DNA of 64,000 nucleotides from Chitinophaga filiformis (lineage in GTDB: Bacteria; Bacteroidota; Bacteroidia; Chitinophagales; Chitinophagaceae), in contig NZ_JAKIRP010000012.1 in NCBI RefSeq assembly GCF_021646545.1, forward strand, positions 186,001 through 250,000, in the 5' to 3' direction. Below, piece by piece: positions 1-9,765 of this stretch. A program made the translations under genes and the position numbers. Within the stretch, counting starts at the first letter, position 1, and every line of letters begins with the position of its first letter. The notes beneath the pieces were generated by a model. It was not told the origin of the DNA, did no database searches, and saw only the letters and a program-made list of their open reading frames with translations.

Positions 1-1557
1 AAAGAGGCAGAAGAAAAAGCAAAAAAACAGAAAGAAGACGGCGACAATGGTATTGACCCAATGGCTATGGCCAACAACAATCCGTTGAACAACAATATGA
101 ATAATAGTCCTGCTACTCCTAAAAAGGACGACCAGGGCGAATGGTATTTCTACAACAATGCCAGCAAATCTTCCGGATTTTCCGAATTCAAAAAACGCTG
201 GGGTAACAGACCGCTGGCCGACAACTGGCGCAGAAGCCAGTCAGGTGCAGCCGCTGCCAATCAGCCTTTGCAGCCGGAAGATGAAAGCGGCAATACCACA
301 GCTACTACAGATGCCACCAAGGCAACTTCAGACAGCGCCACAGCCAGAGCCCTGGCTGCGGGACTTCCGCTTACCCCCGATGATCTTTTGAAATCTAACG
401 TGATCATTGAGGACGCTTATTATGACCTGGGCAAACTCTATAACGACCAACTGGACAACACCGAGCTGGCCATCGAAACTTACGATACCCTGCTGAACAG
501 GTATCCACAGCATCCGCATAAAACGGAAGTAGTTTACTCCCTGTACATCTGGCACACTAAACTGGGACATACTGCCCAGGCTGCGAAATACAAACAGAAC
601 GTAATGACGCAGTTCGGGGATTCCAAGTTTGCCAGCATTATCAAATACGGCTCCCTGCAGGATATTAACCAGGAAAAGAAAAAAGAGATCTCCACCGCTT
701 ACGACTCTGTTTATGTAAACTACAGCCGGGGCAACCTTGAGGAGGCAATGGCTTTGAAAAAGGCAGCCGACTCCACCTATGGTCTCAATTTCATGCAGCC
801 CAAATTTGACCTCCTGGAAGCCATGATCATCATGAAAATGGACACCTGTGAGTATGGACGTCAGGCAGTTGTGAATGTCATTAACAAATATAAACAGGAT
901 GACGGGGTACAGGAGAAGGCAAAATCACTGCTCGAAGCACTGGATAACAGGGCCGCACTGGTGGTATACCTCTCCAGGCTGGAAATTGAGAAAGGCAGGG
1001 ATAATAAAGTGGTAGACGAGAATATTTCCATCCGCTACCCATGGCAGACGCCGGAACCAAAGTTTGACACCAAATTTGATTCTGTAAAGATCCAGACCGC
1101 AGTGGCCGACTCTATCAAACTGGCAGCCAATGCCGGCCTGAAAGTAGCACCGTTGCCGGCACCGTTGAAACCTATCACCATTTATAAGCTGAATGCGGAA
1201 AACCCACACTTTGTGGTGCTCTCCTTCAAGCGGGTATCAAAAGCCATTATGGATGAGGCACTGACGCAATTTACCAGGTACAATGCGGCCAAACATGCCG
1301 GCGAGAGTATACAGGTAGCCAATTTTGTGCTGACACCAGAGGAAGTGATGCTCATTTTCAGGCTTTTCCCGAACGAAGACAAGGCGCTGGACTATTTTGA
1401 TGAGATCAGGATCGATGCCGAAAAGATCATTCCACGCATCCGCCCGTCAGATTATTCCATGTTCATCATTTCCAGGGACAACTTTATCCAGATGAACAGT
1501 ACCAAGGACATTAACGGGTATAAAAAATTCTTTGACGACAACTACGTTACTCAGTAA
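1..1557 (+). CDS. porW: TPR-repeat protein, PorW/SprE-like, 5'-truncated by window edge
   Basis: The reading frame is open from base 1, so the true start lies left of the window and the ATG at 61 is internal. The visible part (about 518 residues) begins with a charged Lys/Glu stretch and an Asn-rich linker. A TPR-like helical region follows (YYDLGKLYNDQLDNTELAIE, roughly residues 140-200 of the visible part), and the protein ends in a compact C-terminal domain (FVVLSFKRVS ... MFIISRDNF ... FFDDNY). This architecture and ending resemble PorW/SprE, the TPR lipoprotein of the type IX secretion and gliding machinery. That is family recall, not a search. A T9SS client at 26358-27926 fits the presence of this system. 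An ordinary TPR lipoprotein is the alternative. Confidence 0.6.
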   Translation, partial: KEAEEKAKKQKEDGDNGIDPMAMANNNPLNNNMNNSPATPKKDDQGEWYFYNNASKSSGFSEFKKRWGNRPLADNWRRSQSGAAAANQPLQPEDESGNTTATTDATKATSDSATARALAAGLPLTPDDLLKSNVIIEDAYYDLGKLYNDQLDNTELAIETYDTLLNRYPQHPHKTEVVYSLYIWHTKLGHTAQAAKYKQNVMTQFGDSKFASIIKYGSLQDINQEKKKEISTAYDSVYVNYSRGNLEEAMALKKAADSTYGLNFMQPKFDLLEAMIIMKMDTCEYGRQAVVNVINKYKQDDGVQEKAKSLLEALDNRAALVVYLSRLEIEKGRDNKVVDENISIRYPWQTPEPKFDTKFDSVKIQTAVADSIKLAANAGLKVAPLPAPLKPITIYKLNAENPHFVVLSFKRVSKAIMDEALTQFTRYNAAKHAGESIQVANFVLTPEEVMLIFRLFPNEDKALDYFDEIRIDAEKIIPRIRPSDYSMFIISRDNFIQMNSTKDINGYKKFFDDNYVTQ

Positions 1558-1761
1558 CAAACAGTAAGATAGAAAAACATATTAATTCATTGGGGTTCAT
1601 CAATCAGTCTTTTAACAATATTTGAGGGACATCAACCCGTTTTTTTTAATAGTTTTGCCCGCTGTTGTAAGCACGGCGTAATAAGGCCCGTAAATTGCTA
1701 TATCTTGAGTAAAACCAATGAGCGCGATGCTGGCCACGCAAATCAAATATTTAAAGCAAGT

Positions 1762-4152
1762 ATGAAAAAATCGGTTAAAATATTGTGGATTACAGTTTTA
1801 TCGATAACTGGGTTTTTCCTGTTATTGATCCTGCTGGTGAATTTCCGCATTATTGGCTCTATGCCATCCATGGAGACCCTGGAAAACCCAAGGGCTGCCC
1901 TTGCATCTGAAGTAATTGCCGAAGATGGTACCATCCTGGGTAAATATTATCAGGTAGACAGGTCGAGCTCTGACTACAACGAAATTTCCAAAAATGTGAT
2001 CAATGCCCTGATTGCTACAGAAGACGTCAGGTTTTATGAGCACTCAGGAATAGACCCTTATGCAACGATTGCCATCCCCTTCTACCTGGCAGTCGGCAAG
2101 AAAAGGGGGTCCAGTACTATCACACAACAGCTGGCATTGAACCTGCAGGCCGATAATACCGGTACACAACGTGCCTCCAACCTTATAAAGAGAGGCTTCC
2201 AGAAGATGCAGGAATGGCTGATAGCCGTACGCCTGGAGCGTAACTTCACCAAACAGGAGATCATTACCCTTTATCTCAATACAGTACCTTTCGGCGATAA
2301 CGTATATGGTATTGAAAACGGCGCGCGCACCTTCTTCAGTAAAGATGCAGGTCACCTGTCCATTGAAGAAGCAGCGACCCTGGTGGCTATGCTGAAGGGT
2401 ACCAATCTGTATAATCCACGCCGTAATCCGAAGGCCGCCTTAGACCGTCGTAATACGGTAATAGAGCTGATGCAGAAGAATGATTTCATTTCAGAAGCGG
2501 AAGCAAATGCAGCTAAAAGTAAGCCTATCGTACTGCGTTACAATAAGATAGACCACAACAAGGGACTGGCGCCTTATTTCAGGGAAGTACTGCGTGACGA
2601 ACTGAAAGACTGGTGTAAAAAACATAAAAAGGCCGACGGTTCTGAATATAACCTGTACCGCGATGGTCTTAAGATCTATACTACCATCAACCCACGTATG
2701 CAGCTGTATGCGGAGGAGGCGGTAGCCCATCACCTGAAAGATCTGCAGAAAGTATTTGCAGCGCAGTCTAATATTAAATCGGGCAGTGTGTGGAAGAACT
2801 GGCAGTCATACATCGACCGCTATATGAAGGAGTCTGACCGTTACAAGGCTATGAAAGATGAAGAGGCTACTGACGAACAGATCAAAAAAGCATTCAATAC
2901 GCCGGTAAAAATGAAAGTGTTTGCCTGGAAAAGCTTTACCGAGCCTGAGCTGAATGAGCTGGATACGATCATGACGCCGATAGACTCCATCAAATACATG
3001 AGAGCTATCTTACAGGCAGGCTTTATGGCGATGGACCCTGAAAGCGGTGAAGTAAAGGCATGGGTAGGCGGTCCTGACTTCCGTTATTTCAAAAACGATC
3101 ACGTAGCCAAAACCCGCAGACAAGTAGGTTCTACATTTAAACCGTTCCTGTATTGCTTTGCCATTATGAATGGCATGTCGCCCAGCACAATGCTGCCGAA
3201 CGAGCCGATATCATTCCCTAAATATAACTGGACACTGAGCCGCAACTCAGAAGGTAGTGTGGGTGGTAGCATTTCCATGGCAGGAGCACTGGCCAAGTCA
3301 CTGAACCTGGTGTCTGCTTACCTGATCAAACAGTTAGGTCCACAGGCAGTTGCTGACTTTGCGAAAAACAAGATCGGTTTCAGTGCTGAAATTCCGCCTT
3401 ATCCATCCATTTCGCTGGGTACCCCGGAAATTTCGCTGTATGAAATGCTGCAGGCCTATACGATGTTTCCGGCCCGTGGTATCATTACCAAACCAATTTA
3501 CATCACCCGTATAGAAGACAGGAATGGCAACATCCTGCAGACAACCGCTCCTGAAAAACGTGAAGTGATCAGCGAGAATGAGTCTTATACCATGGTGAAA
3601 ATGATGCAGGGTGTAACCGGTCCGGGTGGTACATCTGCGCGTCTGCGTTTCCGTTATGGTATCCAGAGTGAAGTAGCAGGTAAGACCGGTACCACCAACG
3701 ATAATACCGATGGCTGGTTCCTGGGCTTTACTCCGCAGCTGCTGGCAGGCGCCTGGGTAGGTTGTGAAAACAACTTCCTCCATTTCAGCACCACCACCAA
3801 TGGTCAGGGTGCGAACACCGGTCTTCCGATATGGGCTTATTTCTTCCAGAAATTATATGCAGATAAAACGCTGAAAATAGATGACAAGGCTACCTTTGCC
3901 ATCCCTCAATCTATCAACAGTGAATTCTACCAGAATTTTGAGCAGAACTATAAACCACCTGCAGAAGCAGAGGACCAGGGTAATGGAGAGGCCAGCGATT
4001 ATATAATGGATGTAAACGAGGCCGAAGCAGAAGCAGATAAGGCAGCCAGAGAAAGAGAAAAGGAGAAGCAGAAGGAGGCCAATAAGGACAAACCAGCTCC
4101 TGCTACCACGCCTAAAGCAGCCTATCCTGCACAACCAGCTAAACCACAGTAA
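1762..4152 (+). CDS. Class A penicillin-binding protein (PBP1A type), glycosyltransferase plus transpeptidase
   Basis: Bifunctional murein synthase acting on the periplasmic side of the inner membrane. Numbered from the ATG at 1762, it has an N-terminal membrane helix (about 7-27), GT51 motifs EDVRFYEHSG (87-96, catalytic Glu) and SSTITQQ (117-123), then a transpeptidase domain with the nucleophile motif STFK (Ser457), SLN (Ser513) and KTG (Lys641). The C-terminus is a low-complexity Lys/Glu/Ala/Pro tail. Length is 796 aa, usual for the family. A TTG at 1705 would add 19 residues, but the ATG places the membrane helix in the normal position and is preferred. It follows the PorW-like gene after about 200 bp and ends at a strong hairpin. 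Confidence 0.95.
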   Translation: MKKSVKILWITVLSITGFFLLLILLVNFRIIGSMPSMETLENPRAALASEVIAEDGTILGKYYQVDRSSSDYNEISKNVINALIATEDVRFYEHSGIDPYATIAIPFYLAVGKKRGSSTITQQLALNLQADNTGTQRASNLIKRGFQKMQEWLIAVRLERNFTKQEIITLYLNTVPFGDNVYGIENGARTFFSKDAGHLSIEEAATLVAMLKGTNLYNPRRNPKAALDRRNTVIELMQKNDFISEAEANAAKSKPIVLRYNKIDHNKGLAPYFREVLRDELKDWCKKHKKADGSEYNLYRDGLKIYTTINPRMQLYAEEAVAHHLKDLQKVFAAQSNIKSGSVWKNWQSYIDRYMKESDRYKAMKDEEATDEQIKKAFNTPVKMKVFAWKSFTEPELNELDTIMTPIDSIKYMRAILQAGFMAMDPESGEVKAWVGGPDFRYFKNDHVAKTRRQVGSTFKPFLYCFAIMNGMSPSTMLPNEPISFPKYNWTLSRNSEGSVGGSISMAGALAKSLNLVSAYLIKQLGPQAVADFAKNKIGFSAEIPPYPSISLGTPEISLYEMLQAYTMFPARGIITKPIYITRIEDRNGNILQTTAPEKREVISENESYTMVKMMQGVTGPGGTSARLRFRYGIQSEVAGKTGTTNDNTDGWFLGFTPQLLAGAWVGCENNFLHFSTTTNGQGANTGLPIWAYFFQKLYADKTLKIDDKATFAIPQSINSEFYQNFEQNYKPPAEAEDQGNGEASDYIMDVNEAEAEADKAAREREKEKQKEANKDKPAPATTPKAAYPAQPAKPQ

Positions 4153-4171
4153 GTAAGTACCAACAGATAGT

Positions 4172-4206
4172 AAAAAAGGCGTCCGGTTTAAAGCCGGACG
4201 CCTTTC
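4172..4206. terminator. Bidirectional intrinsic terminator
   Basis: Perfect 11-bp stem 4176-4186 / 4194-4204 (AAGGCGTCCGG paired with CCGGACGCCTT). A-rich sequence lies on the left and CTTTCC on the right. It sits between the convergent PBP gene and M28 peptidase gene, so it can end both transcripts. Confidence 0.85.
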
Positions 4207-4231
4207 CATTTTATATCAGGTGTGAAACGAT

Positions 4232-5179
4232 CTATTTCTTTTCTTCGTCTTTCTTCTCCTCTCCTACATAATGCAGCGCCGGATACTTCATCGCATTAGT
4301 GATCAGTTGAACAGCCAGTTTCAGGATCAGCGCTTCCTCTTTAGCTTTCAGTTTCTCAACATCATCTGTAGGTTTGTGATAATCATCATGCGGACCGGTA
4401 TGCAGGAAGATCACTGGTACCTGGTGCATAAAGAAGTTATGATGATCTGAAGCGCCCTTGCCCGATCCATCGGTAAAATAATGGATACCCGGTTCCTGCG
4501 CATCTTTGAATACTGCCGGCCATTCCTGTGCTGTGGCATAACCACCTATACCGATGCCCCGTTCTTCGTTGTACCTCCCGATCATGTCCATGTTCAGCAT
4601 GAAATGTACATTCGTCAGCGGGATGGTAGGATTGGCTGTAAAATATTTAGAGCCCTGCAAGCCCATCTCTTCTCCTCCGAAAGAAATGAACAGGAAATTG
4701 AATGCTTCTTTCTGTCCATTCCCTGTAAAGTAACGGACCAGTTCCAGCAGTCCTGCCACGCCGGATGCATTGTCGTCAGCACCATTGTGGATCTGTCCCA
4801 CAGGGTATTTTCCGTCATACAACGCTGCTGTACCCAGGTGATCGTAATGAGCGCCGATAATAATTGTTTTAGCCGCACCATTGTCCAGGAAGCCGATCAC
4901 ATTTCTGCTGTGCAGGTTTTTGTGCTCCTTTCTATCGAAAGTAAAGTCCTGAAAGTAGCTGCTGCCATTGCCCGGTGTTAATCCGGCTTGTTTAAATTGT
5001 TTGGCTACATAGTTACTGGCTTTAATGCCCCCCTTTTCATTAGTGCCCCGGCCTTTCAATTTGTTGGAGGCCAGGTAACCCACCGTCTTCTGTATACGGT
5101 CGGCAGATGGTTGGTAGTCCTGTGCGTAGGATGAAGAATAAACAGTTGCGGCTATAGCCAGAAACAATAGATATTTCAT
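4232..5179 (-). CDS. Secreted M28-family zinc aminopeptidase
   Basis: Predicted exported metallopeptidase. Residues 1-20 form a signal peptide (MKYLLFLAIAATVYSSSYAQ). The co-catalytic zinc motifs of family M28 are all present: GAHYDH (His111), ADDNASG (Asp136), FGGEEMG (Glu170/171), NMDMIGR (Asp198) and DYHKPTDD (His268). The 315-residue length fits a single M28 domain with a short charged Lys/Glu tail. The gene is convergent with the PBP gene and shares its terminator. The role is probably extracytoplasmic peptide processing or nutrition. The exact substrate cannot be read from the sequence. Confidence 0.93.
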   Translation of the reverse strand: MKYLLFLAIAATVYSSSYAQDYQPSADRIQKTVGYLASNKLKGRGTNEKGGIKASNYVAKQFKQAGLTPGNGSSYFQDFTFDRKEHKNLHSRNVIGFLDNGAAKTIIIGAHYDHLGTAALYDGKYPVGQIHNGADDNASGVAGLLELVRYFTGNGQKEAFNFLFISFGGEEMGLQGSKYFTANPTIPLTNVHFMLNMDMIGRYNEERGIGIGGYATAQEWPAVFKDAQEPGIHYFTDGSGKGASDHHNFFMHQVPVIFLHTGPHDDYHKPTDDVEKLKAKEEALILKLAVQLITNAMKYPALHYVGEEKKDEEKK

Positions 5180-5213
5180 AAGGTTAGATTAAATGCATGA
5201 ATCCTGAAAATAC

Positions 5214-5241
5214 AGAAGGCTTCCATTGTGGGAAGCCTTCT
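5214..5241 (-). terminator. Intrinsic terminator downstream of yidC
   Basis: Stem 5214-5224 / 5231-5241 (AGAAGGCTTCC with GGAAGCCTTCT, loop about 6 nt). On the minus strand it is followed by TGTATTTT. It lies 30 bp after the yidC stop and just upstream of the M28 gene. Confidence 0.75.
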
Positions 5242-5271
5242 GCTAATATACTATGTTAAAAAGATCGGATA

Positions 5272-7125
5272 CTATTGCTTCTTGCGTTGCTGGGTTTCCT
5301 GCTGACGCTTCTGCATGTCTGCCTGGCGTTTCTGCATTTCTTCCAGTTTCTCCTGCCATTTTGATTTGCTGGCTGGTTTCTTTTTGTTCTCCTGGATCTG
5401 TGCGTGGATCTTATCATGATTCACGAAGAATTTCTGGATTACCCACTGCAGACCAATACTGATCACGTTGGACAGGAAGTAATAGAAGGTCAGTGCTGAT
5501 GCCAGGCGGTTGAAGATACCCAACAGCATGATCGGGAATACATACGGCATATATTTCATTACCGGGTTGCTCTGATCGGTCATACCACGGTTATTGAACG
5601 CCAGCATTAAGCTCGTTGCGGTCATCAGCAATGTGAACAAGCTCACGTGATTACCGTAGAACGGAATAGTGAAAGGCAGGTTCAGGATAGAATCGTAGGC
5701 AGAAAGGTCATTCGCCCACAGGAAGCTTTCCTGTCTCAGCTCGATGGATGATGGGAAGAAGCTATACATCGCCACCAGGATAGGCAGCTGCATCAGTGCT
5801 GGTAAACAACCACCCAATGGGTTTACTCCGGCACTCTTGAACAACTTCATTTGTTCCATACCGAATGCCTGCTGGTCGTCGGCATATTTTGCCTTCAGCT
5901 CATCAATTTCAGGCTTCAGCACTTTCATTTTAGCCTGAGATACATAACTCTGGTAGGTGAAAGGTGCGATGATCAGGCGGATGAACAGGGTGAGCAAAAT
6001 GATGATAATACCATAGTTGCCGATAAATCCGCTCAGGAAGTTGAACACAGGGATGATCACCCATTTGTTCACATATTTTACGAAAGCGAAGATACCGGAG
6101 CCCAGCGGAATGATACTTTCCAGACCGATGTCGAATGATTTCAGGGTCTTATAGTGGTTAGGACCATAGTAAATCTCTATTGGGAAAGTAAAATCATGCG
6201 CACGGTTGTATGGAAGCTCGATAGTGGCGAAAGTTTGCCCTACGATGTTACCGCTTTCAGGTACTTTGGTGTTCACTTCTGCGCTGGCAAAACGTGCATC
6301 ATTTCTAGCGATAAAAGTAGTGTTGAAGAACTGCTGTTTCACGCTCAGCCATTCCAGCTTGGTATCCCATTTCTGGTGACTGGTACGTTCGAGGGTAAAA
6401 TAGTCATGCTTTCCGTCTGCATCCCGATAGTGTACCTGGTTGTTCAGACGCTCGTTCTGCATATCCTGTTCCTGCTTGTCGTTCTGGGAATCCCAATGCA
6501 GGGTCAGGGTTTTCTGGCCGGCTGGCAACACATTTTCCAGGCCGATGGCACGGATATCGAAATCCACGGCATAACCATCCTGTTTCAAAGTATATACATA
6601 CTCCAGGTACTGGCCAGGGTTGGAGGTAGGCAGGCGGTAGGTAATAGCCTGGCTGCCATCTGCCAGCTGCTGTACATTACCACCGGTAAAGTACAGGTCG
6701 GAAGTATTTAATAAGGTATTATTATTGGCAGGAACCTGCAGGGAAATACGGTTGAAAGAACTGTTTACCAGCAGCAAAGGTTTACCCTGGAAATCCTTGA
6801 ATTGTTTCAGCTGTACCTGTGAAGGCTGTCCACCGTGATTGGAGAAGGTGATTTTCAGCACTTTATTCTCCAGTACGGCAGTCTGCTGAGTTCCATTGGC
6901 AGCACCTGCGAAGGTACCATATGTACCGGCAAGTTTGCTGGAATCGGGCACGCCTGCCGTGGTGTAATTGGCGGTATCAACAGGTTTGGGCTTGTTAAGA
7001 TTAGCTATGGAATCCTGGCGGTCCTTCTCTCTTTTTGCGGCAACCTGTTGTTTCTGGTTAAAGAAAATGTAACCTACAAACAACACTCCCAGTAGTACAA
7101 AGCCAATGACTGAGTTTCTGTCCAT
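5272..7125 (-). CDS. yidC: Membrane protein insertase YidC
   Basis: Inner-membrane insertase and chaperone for membrane proteins. The N-terminal helix (MDRNSVIGFVLLGVLFVGYI) is followed by a Lys/Gln linker and a large beta-rich periplasmic domain. The conserved YidC/Oxa1 helical core lies in the last third (about residues 365-560, including LTLFIRLIIAPFTYQSYVSQ), and the tail is very basic (Lys/Gln/Arg), as in ribosome-binding YidC tails. The ATG at 7125 is preferred: the three residues further upstream depend on a TTG, and MDRN is the usual start in this phylum. Length is 617 aa. It lies downstream of pyrG on the same strand, but a TACCTTTG box at 7150-7157 and a TAACTTTG box at 7190-7197 suggest its own promoter. 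Confidence 0.97.
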   Translation of the reverse strand: MDRNSVIGFVLLGVLFVGYIFFNQKQQVAAKREKDRQDSIANLNKPKPVDTANYTTAGVPDSSKLAGTYGTFAGAANGTQQTAVLENKVLKITFSNHGGQPSQVQLKQFKDFQGKPLLLVNSSFNRISLQVPANNNTLLNTSDLYFTGGNVQQLADGSQAITYRLPTSNPGQYLEYVYTLKQDGYAVDFDIRAIGLENVLPAGQKTLTLHWDSQNDKQEQDMQNERLNNQVHYRDADGKHDYFTLERTSHQKWDTKLEWLSVKQQFFNTTFIARNDARFASAEVNTKVPESGNIVGQTFATIELPYNRAHDFTFPIEIYYGPNHYKTLKSFDIGLESIIPLGSGIFAFVKYVNKWVIIPVFNFLSGFIGNYGIIIILLTLFIRLIIAPFTYQSYVSQAKMKVLKPEIDELKAKYADDQQAFGMEQMKLFKSAGVNPLGGCLPALMQLPILVAMYSFFPSSIELRQESFLWANDLSAYDSILNLPFTIPFYGNHVSLFTLLMTATSLMLAFNNRGMTDQSNPVMKYMPYVFPIMLLGIFNRLASALTFYYFLSNVISIGLQWVIQKFFVNHDKIHAQIQENKKKPASKSKWQEKLEEMQKRQADMQKRQQETQQRKKQ

Positions 7126-7242
7126 GAAATTCAATTAAAATTTAGGCAGCAAAGGTAAGTAAAAGCAACAAGCTTTCAGTTGTAATCAGCAAAGTTAATA
7201 CCTCGCTGTTACCGCTGAAAGCCTGCAACTTATCAATATTCA

Positions 7243-8895
7243 TTATTGGTGGGCAATCTTTTCTTCTGCAACTTTTGCCTTGTTGGTCTTGTCTTCTGCA
7301 TACTGTTTGGCGGCAGCAATGAAGTGCACGAACAGTGGTGCAGGAGCTTCCACTGTGCTTTTCAGCTCAGGATGGAACTGACAGCCTACGAAGAATGGGT
7401 GATCGGGCAATTCTACCATTTCTACCAATCCGCTTTCCGGGTTACGGCCGGAAGGGATCATACCAGCCTTTTCGAAATCGGCCAGGTACTGTCCGTTGAA
7501 TTCGTAACGGTGGCGGTGGCGTTCGCTGATGGTGGTACTGCCATAGATACCGGCGGCTCTTGAACCTGGTGTTAATTCGCAGATGTAAGCACCCAGACGC
7601 ATGGTTCCACCTTTTACAGTGATCTTTTTCTGCTCTTCCATAAGACCGATCACCGCATGCGGCGTATCAGGATTCATTTCGGTAGAGTGGGCATCTTTCC
7701 AGCCTATTACGTTACGGGCAAATTCCACAACGCTCATCTGCATACCCAGACAGATACCGAAGAATGGCAGGTTATTCTCACGGGCATATTGTATAGCGAC
7801 GATCTTTCCTTCAATACCACGATGACCAAAACCAGGCGCTACCAGCAGACCATCCAGGTTACGCAGCTTTTCTGCTACGTTCTCGTGAGTAAGGAATTCA
7901 GAATGAATGTTTTGTACCACTACTTTACATTCATTCATCGCCCCTGCATGAATAAATGACTCGAGGATAGATTTGTAAGCGTCCTGCAGTTCTACGTACT
8001 TTCCGATCAGACCGATGGTCACCTTGGATTTCGGATATTTCAGCTTATCCAGGAAGGCGCGCCACTTGGTCATATCCGGCTCTCTTTCAATAGGAATGTG
8101 CAGTTTCTTCATACAGATCACATCCAGTTTCTCGCGCAGCATTTCCAGGGGCACCTCATAGATGGTGCTCATGTCTGTAGCCTCGATCACAGCATCTACT
8201 GTCACATTACAGAACAGGGCTATTTTCTTTTTCAGATCATTATACATTGGCTCTTCCGTACGGCATACGATCACATCAGGATGTACTCCGTTCTCACTCA
8301 TCATTTTCACAGAGTGTTGCGTAGGCTTGGTTTTCAATTCCTTAGCCGCACGCAGGTAAGGTATCAGGGTCAGGTGTACTACCAGACAATCCTGCTCGTC
8401 CAGTTCCCATTGTAACTGACGAACCGCCTCAATGTAAGGCAGGGACTCGATGTCGCCCACAGTACCACCCAGCTCGGTAATAACGATATCATATTTACCG
8501 TCTTTACCCAGCAGCAGGATCCTGCGTTTGATCTCGTCTGTGATGTGCGGTACTACCTGTACGGTTTTACCCAGGTAGGCGCCTTCACGCTCCTTGTTAA
8601 TAACAGTCTGATAAATACGGCCGGTAGTCACGTTATTCGCCTGGGAGGTAGGCGTGTTCAGAAAACGTTCATAGTGGCCAAGGTCCAGGTCAGTTTCAGC
8701 GCCATCTTCGGTTACATAGCACTCACCATGTTCGTAAGGGTTCAATGTTCCCGGATCCACATTGATATATGGATCAAATTTCTGAATAGTCACTCTAAAG
8801 CCACGAGCCTGCAACAATTTCGCCAGCGAAGCAGCTATAATTCCTTTACCCAACGAGGAAGTCACACCTCCCGTAACGAAGATATATTTTGCCAT
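7243..8895 (-). CDS. pyrG: CTP synthase (glutamine hydrolysing)
   Basis: Converts UTP to CTP using ATP and glutamine in the cytoplasm. The N-terminal synthetase domain has the P-loop-like TGGVTSSLGKG near residue 8 and the YINVDPGTLNPYEHGE segment. The C-terminal class I glutamine amidotransferase domain has the oxyanion segment APGFGHRGIEG, the nucleophile elbow FGICLGMQ with the catalytic Cys, and the FHPEL His/Glu. The 550-residue length is standard. ATG start at 8895. A strong promoter of the Bacteroidota type lies upstream (see 8994-9024), giving a leader of about 90 nt. Confidence 0.98.
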   Translation of the reverse strand: MAKYIFVTGGVTSSLGKGIIAASLAKLLQARGFRVTIQKFDPYINVDPGTLNPYEHGECYVTEDGAETDLDLGHYERFLNTPTSQANNVTTGRIYQTVINKEREGAYLGKTVQVVPHITDEIKRRILLLGKDGKYDIVITELGGTVGDIESLPYIEAVRQLQWELDEQDCLVVHLTLIPYLRAAKELKTKPTQHSVKMMSENGVHPDVIVCRTEEPMYNDLKKKIALFCNVTVDAVIEATDMSTIYEVPLEMLREKLDVICMKKLHIPIEREPDMTKWRAFLDKLKYPKSKVTIGLIGKYVELQDAYKSILESFIHAGAMNECKVVVQNIHSEFLTHENVAEKLRNLDGLLVAPGFGHRGIEGKIVAIQYARENNLPFFGICLGMQMSVVEFARNVIGWKDAHSTEMNPDTPHAVIGLMEEQKKITVKGGTMRLGAYICELTPGSRAAGIYGSTTISERHRHRYEFNGQYLADFEKAGMIPSGRNPESGLVEMVELPDHPFFVGCQFHPELKSTVEAPAPLFVHFIAAAKQYAEDKTNKAKVAEEKIAHQ

Positions 8896-8993
8896 AAAAT
8901 CTAAAAATTCTGTAGAATATACTTGACCTAAAGAGAAGCGCCGGACGACTTTTGGTGTAACCAGTCAAGTAAAAATAACTTCCGAAGGTCATG

Positions 8994-9024
8994 CAAAGTT
9001 AAGACAAATTTAAAGTGCTCCAAA
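8994..9024 (-). promoter_or_regulatory. Bacteroidota-type promoter of pyrG
   Basis: On the minus strand, TTTG (9021-9024) is separated by 19 nt from TAACTTTG (8994-9001). This matches the TTTG / TAnnTTTG -33/-7 consensus known for this phylum. The segment 8896-9195 between pyrG and the divergent thioesterase gene otherwise holds only AT-rich DNA and the opposing promoter. Confidence 0.75.
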
Positions 9025-9168
9025 AGGGATTTTCATATTTCGTTGTAAGCACAAGTGTAACAAATTAATAATAAGACACTTCCAGTGAAAATTGGGGCTA
9101 ATAATTTAATATCTTACCAAATCGTCCATCCGCAGTGCATTTCTTGTGTCTGTCAGGAAACTTCTTAC

Positions 9169-9176
9169 TAATTTTG
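9169..9176 (+). promoter_or_regulatory. Promoter -7 box of the thioesterase gene
   Basis: TAATTTTG, 20 bp before the ATG at 9196, with a TTG about 22 nt upstream (9144-9146). It matches TAnnTTTG. Confidence 0.6.
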
Positions 9177-9195
9177 CGCCGTAATAAATCAGCAT

Positions 9196-9711
9196 ATGAC
9201 ATTAACGCCCAAGCGTGCGCATGACTCCATGATCCAGATGACGGAACTGGTTTTGCCTAACGATACCAACACTTTCGGCAACCTGATGGGGGGCCGCCTT
9301 ATGTACTGGATGGACATAGCCGCGGCTCTCGCCACTATGAAACATTGCAGTGCACCGGTGGTAACTGCTTCTGTAGATAACATTTCTTTTGAAACACCCA
9401 TTAAACTGGGTAACGTAGTACATATTGAAGCGAAGGTGAGCAGAGCGTTTTCCACCTCCATGGAAGTACATCTGCGGGTATGGGGAGAAGACCCGGTGCA
9501 GCAGTACCGCTATAAGTCCAACGAGGCCTTTATGACTTTTGTAGCGCTGGACCCCAATGGAAAATCCAGGCTGGTGCCACAGATCATCCCGGACACTGAA
9601 GAAGAGAAACAATTATATGAAGGCGCTATGCGCCGGCGCCAGTTACGCCTGATCCTGAGTGGTAAAATGAAGCCTCAGGACGCAGAAGAACTGAAAGCTT
9701 TGTTCATTTAA
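9196..9711 (+). CDS. Acyl-CoA thioesterase, hotdog fold (YciA/BFIT-like)
   Basis: Predicted cytoplasmic hydrolase of acyl-CoA thioesters. The single hotdog domain has the helix segment NTFGNLMGGRLMYWMDIAAA (about residues 26-45) followed by the strand VVTASVDNISFETPIKLGN. This is the pattern of the YciA / cytosolic acyl-CoA hydrolase group, in which Asn and Asp residues of this segment are catalytic. Length (171 aa) is typical for one domain plus a short helical tail. It is monocistronic: its own -7 box lies upstream and a GC-rich terminator follows 10 bp after the stop. Confidence 0.9.
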   Translation: MTLTPKRAHDSMIQMTELVLPNDTNTFGNLMGGRLMYWMDIAAALATMKHCSAPVVTASVDNISFETPIKLGNVVHIEAKVSRAFSTSMEVHLRVWGEDPVQQYRYKSNEAFMTFVALDPNGKSRLVPQIIPDTEEEKQLYEGAMRRRQLRLILSGKMKPQDAEELKALFI

Positions 9712-9721
9712 ACTTATCAGT

Positions 9722-9758
9722 CTCTCCCCGGATCGTCTGCGTTTCGGGGAGAGCTTTT
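9722..9758 (+). terminator. Intrinsic terminator after the thioesterase gene
   Basis: Stem CTCTCCCCG (9722-9730) / CGGGGAGAG (9745-9753), followed by CTTTTT. Confidence 0.85.
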
Positions 9759-9765
9759 TAACCGG

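Noticed and set aside
4481..4981. 166-codon plus-strand frame
   Set aside because: Antisense to the M28 peptidase gene, Cys/His-rich, no signature.
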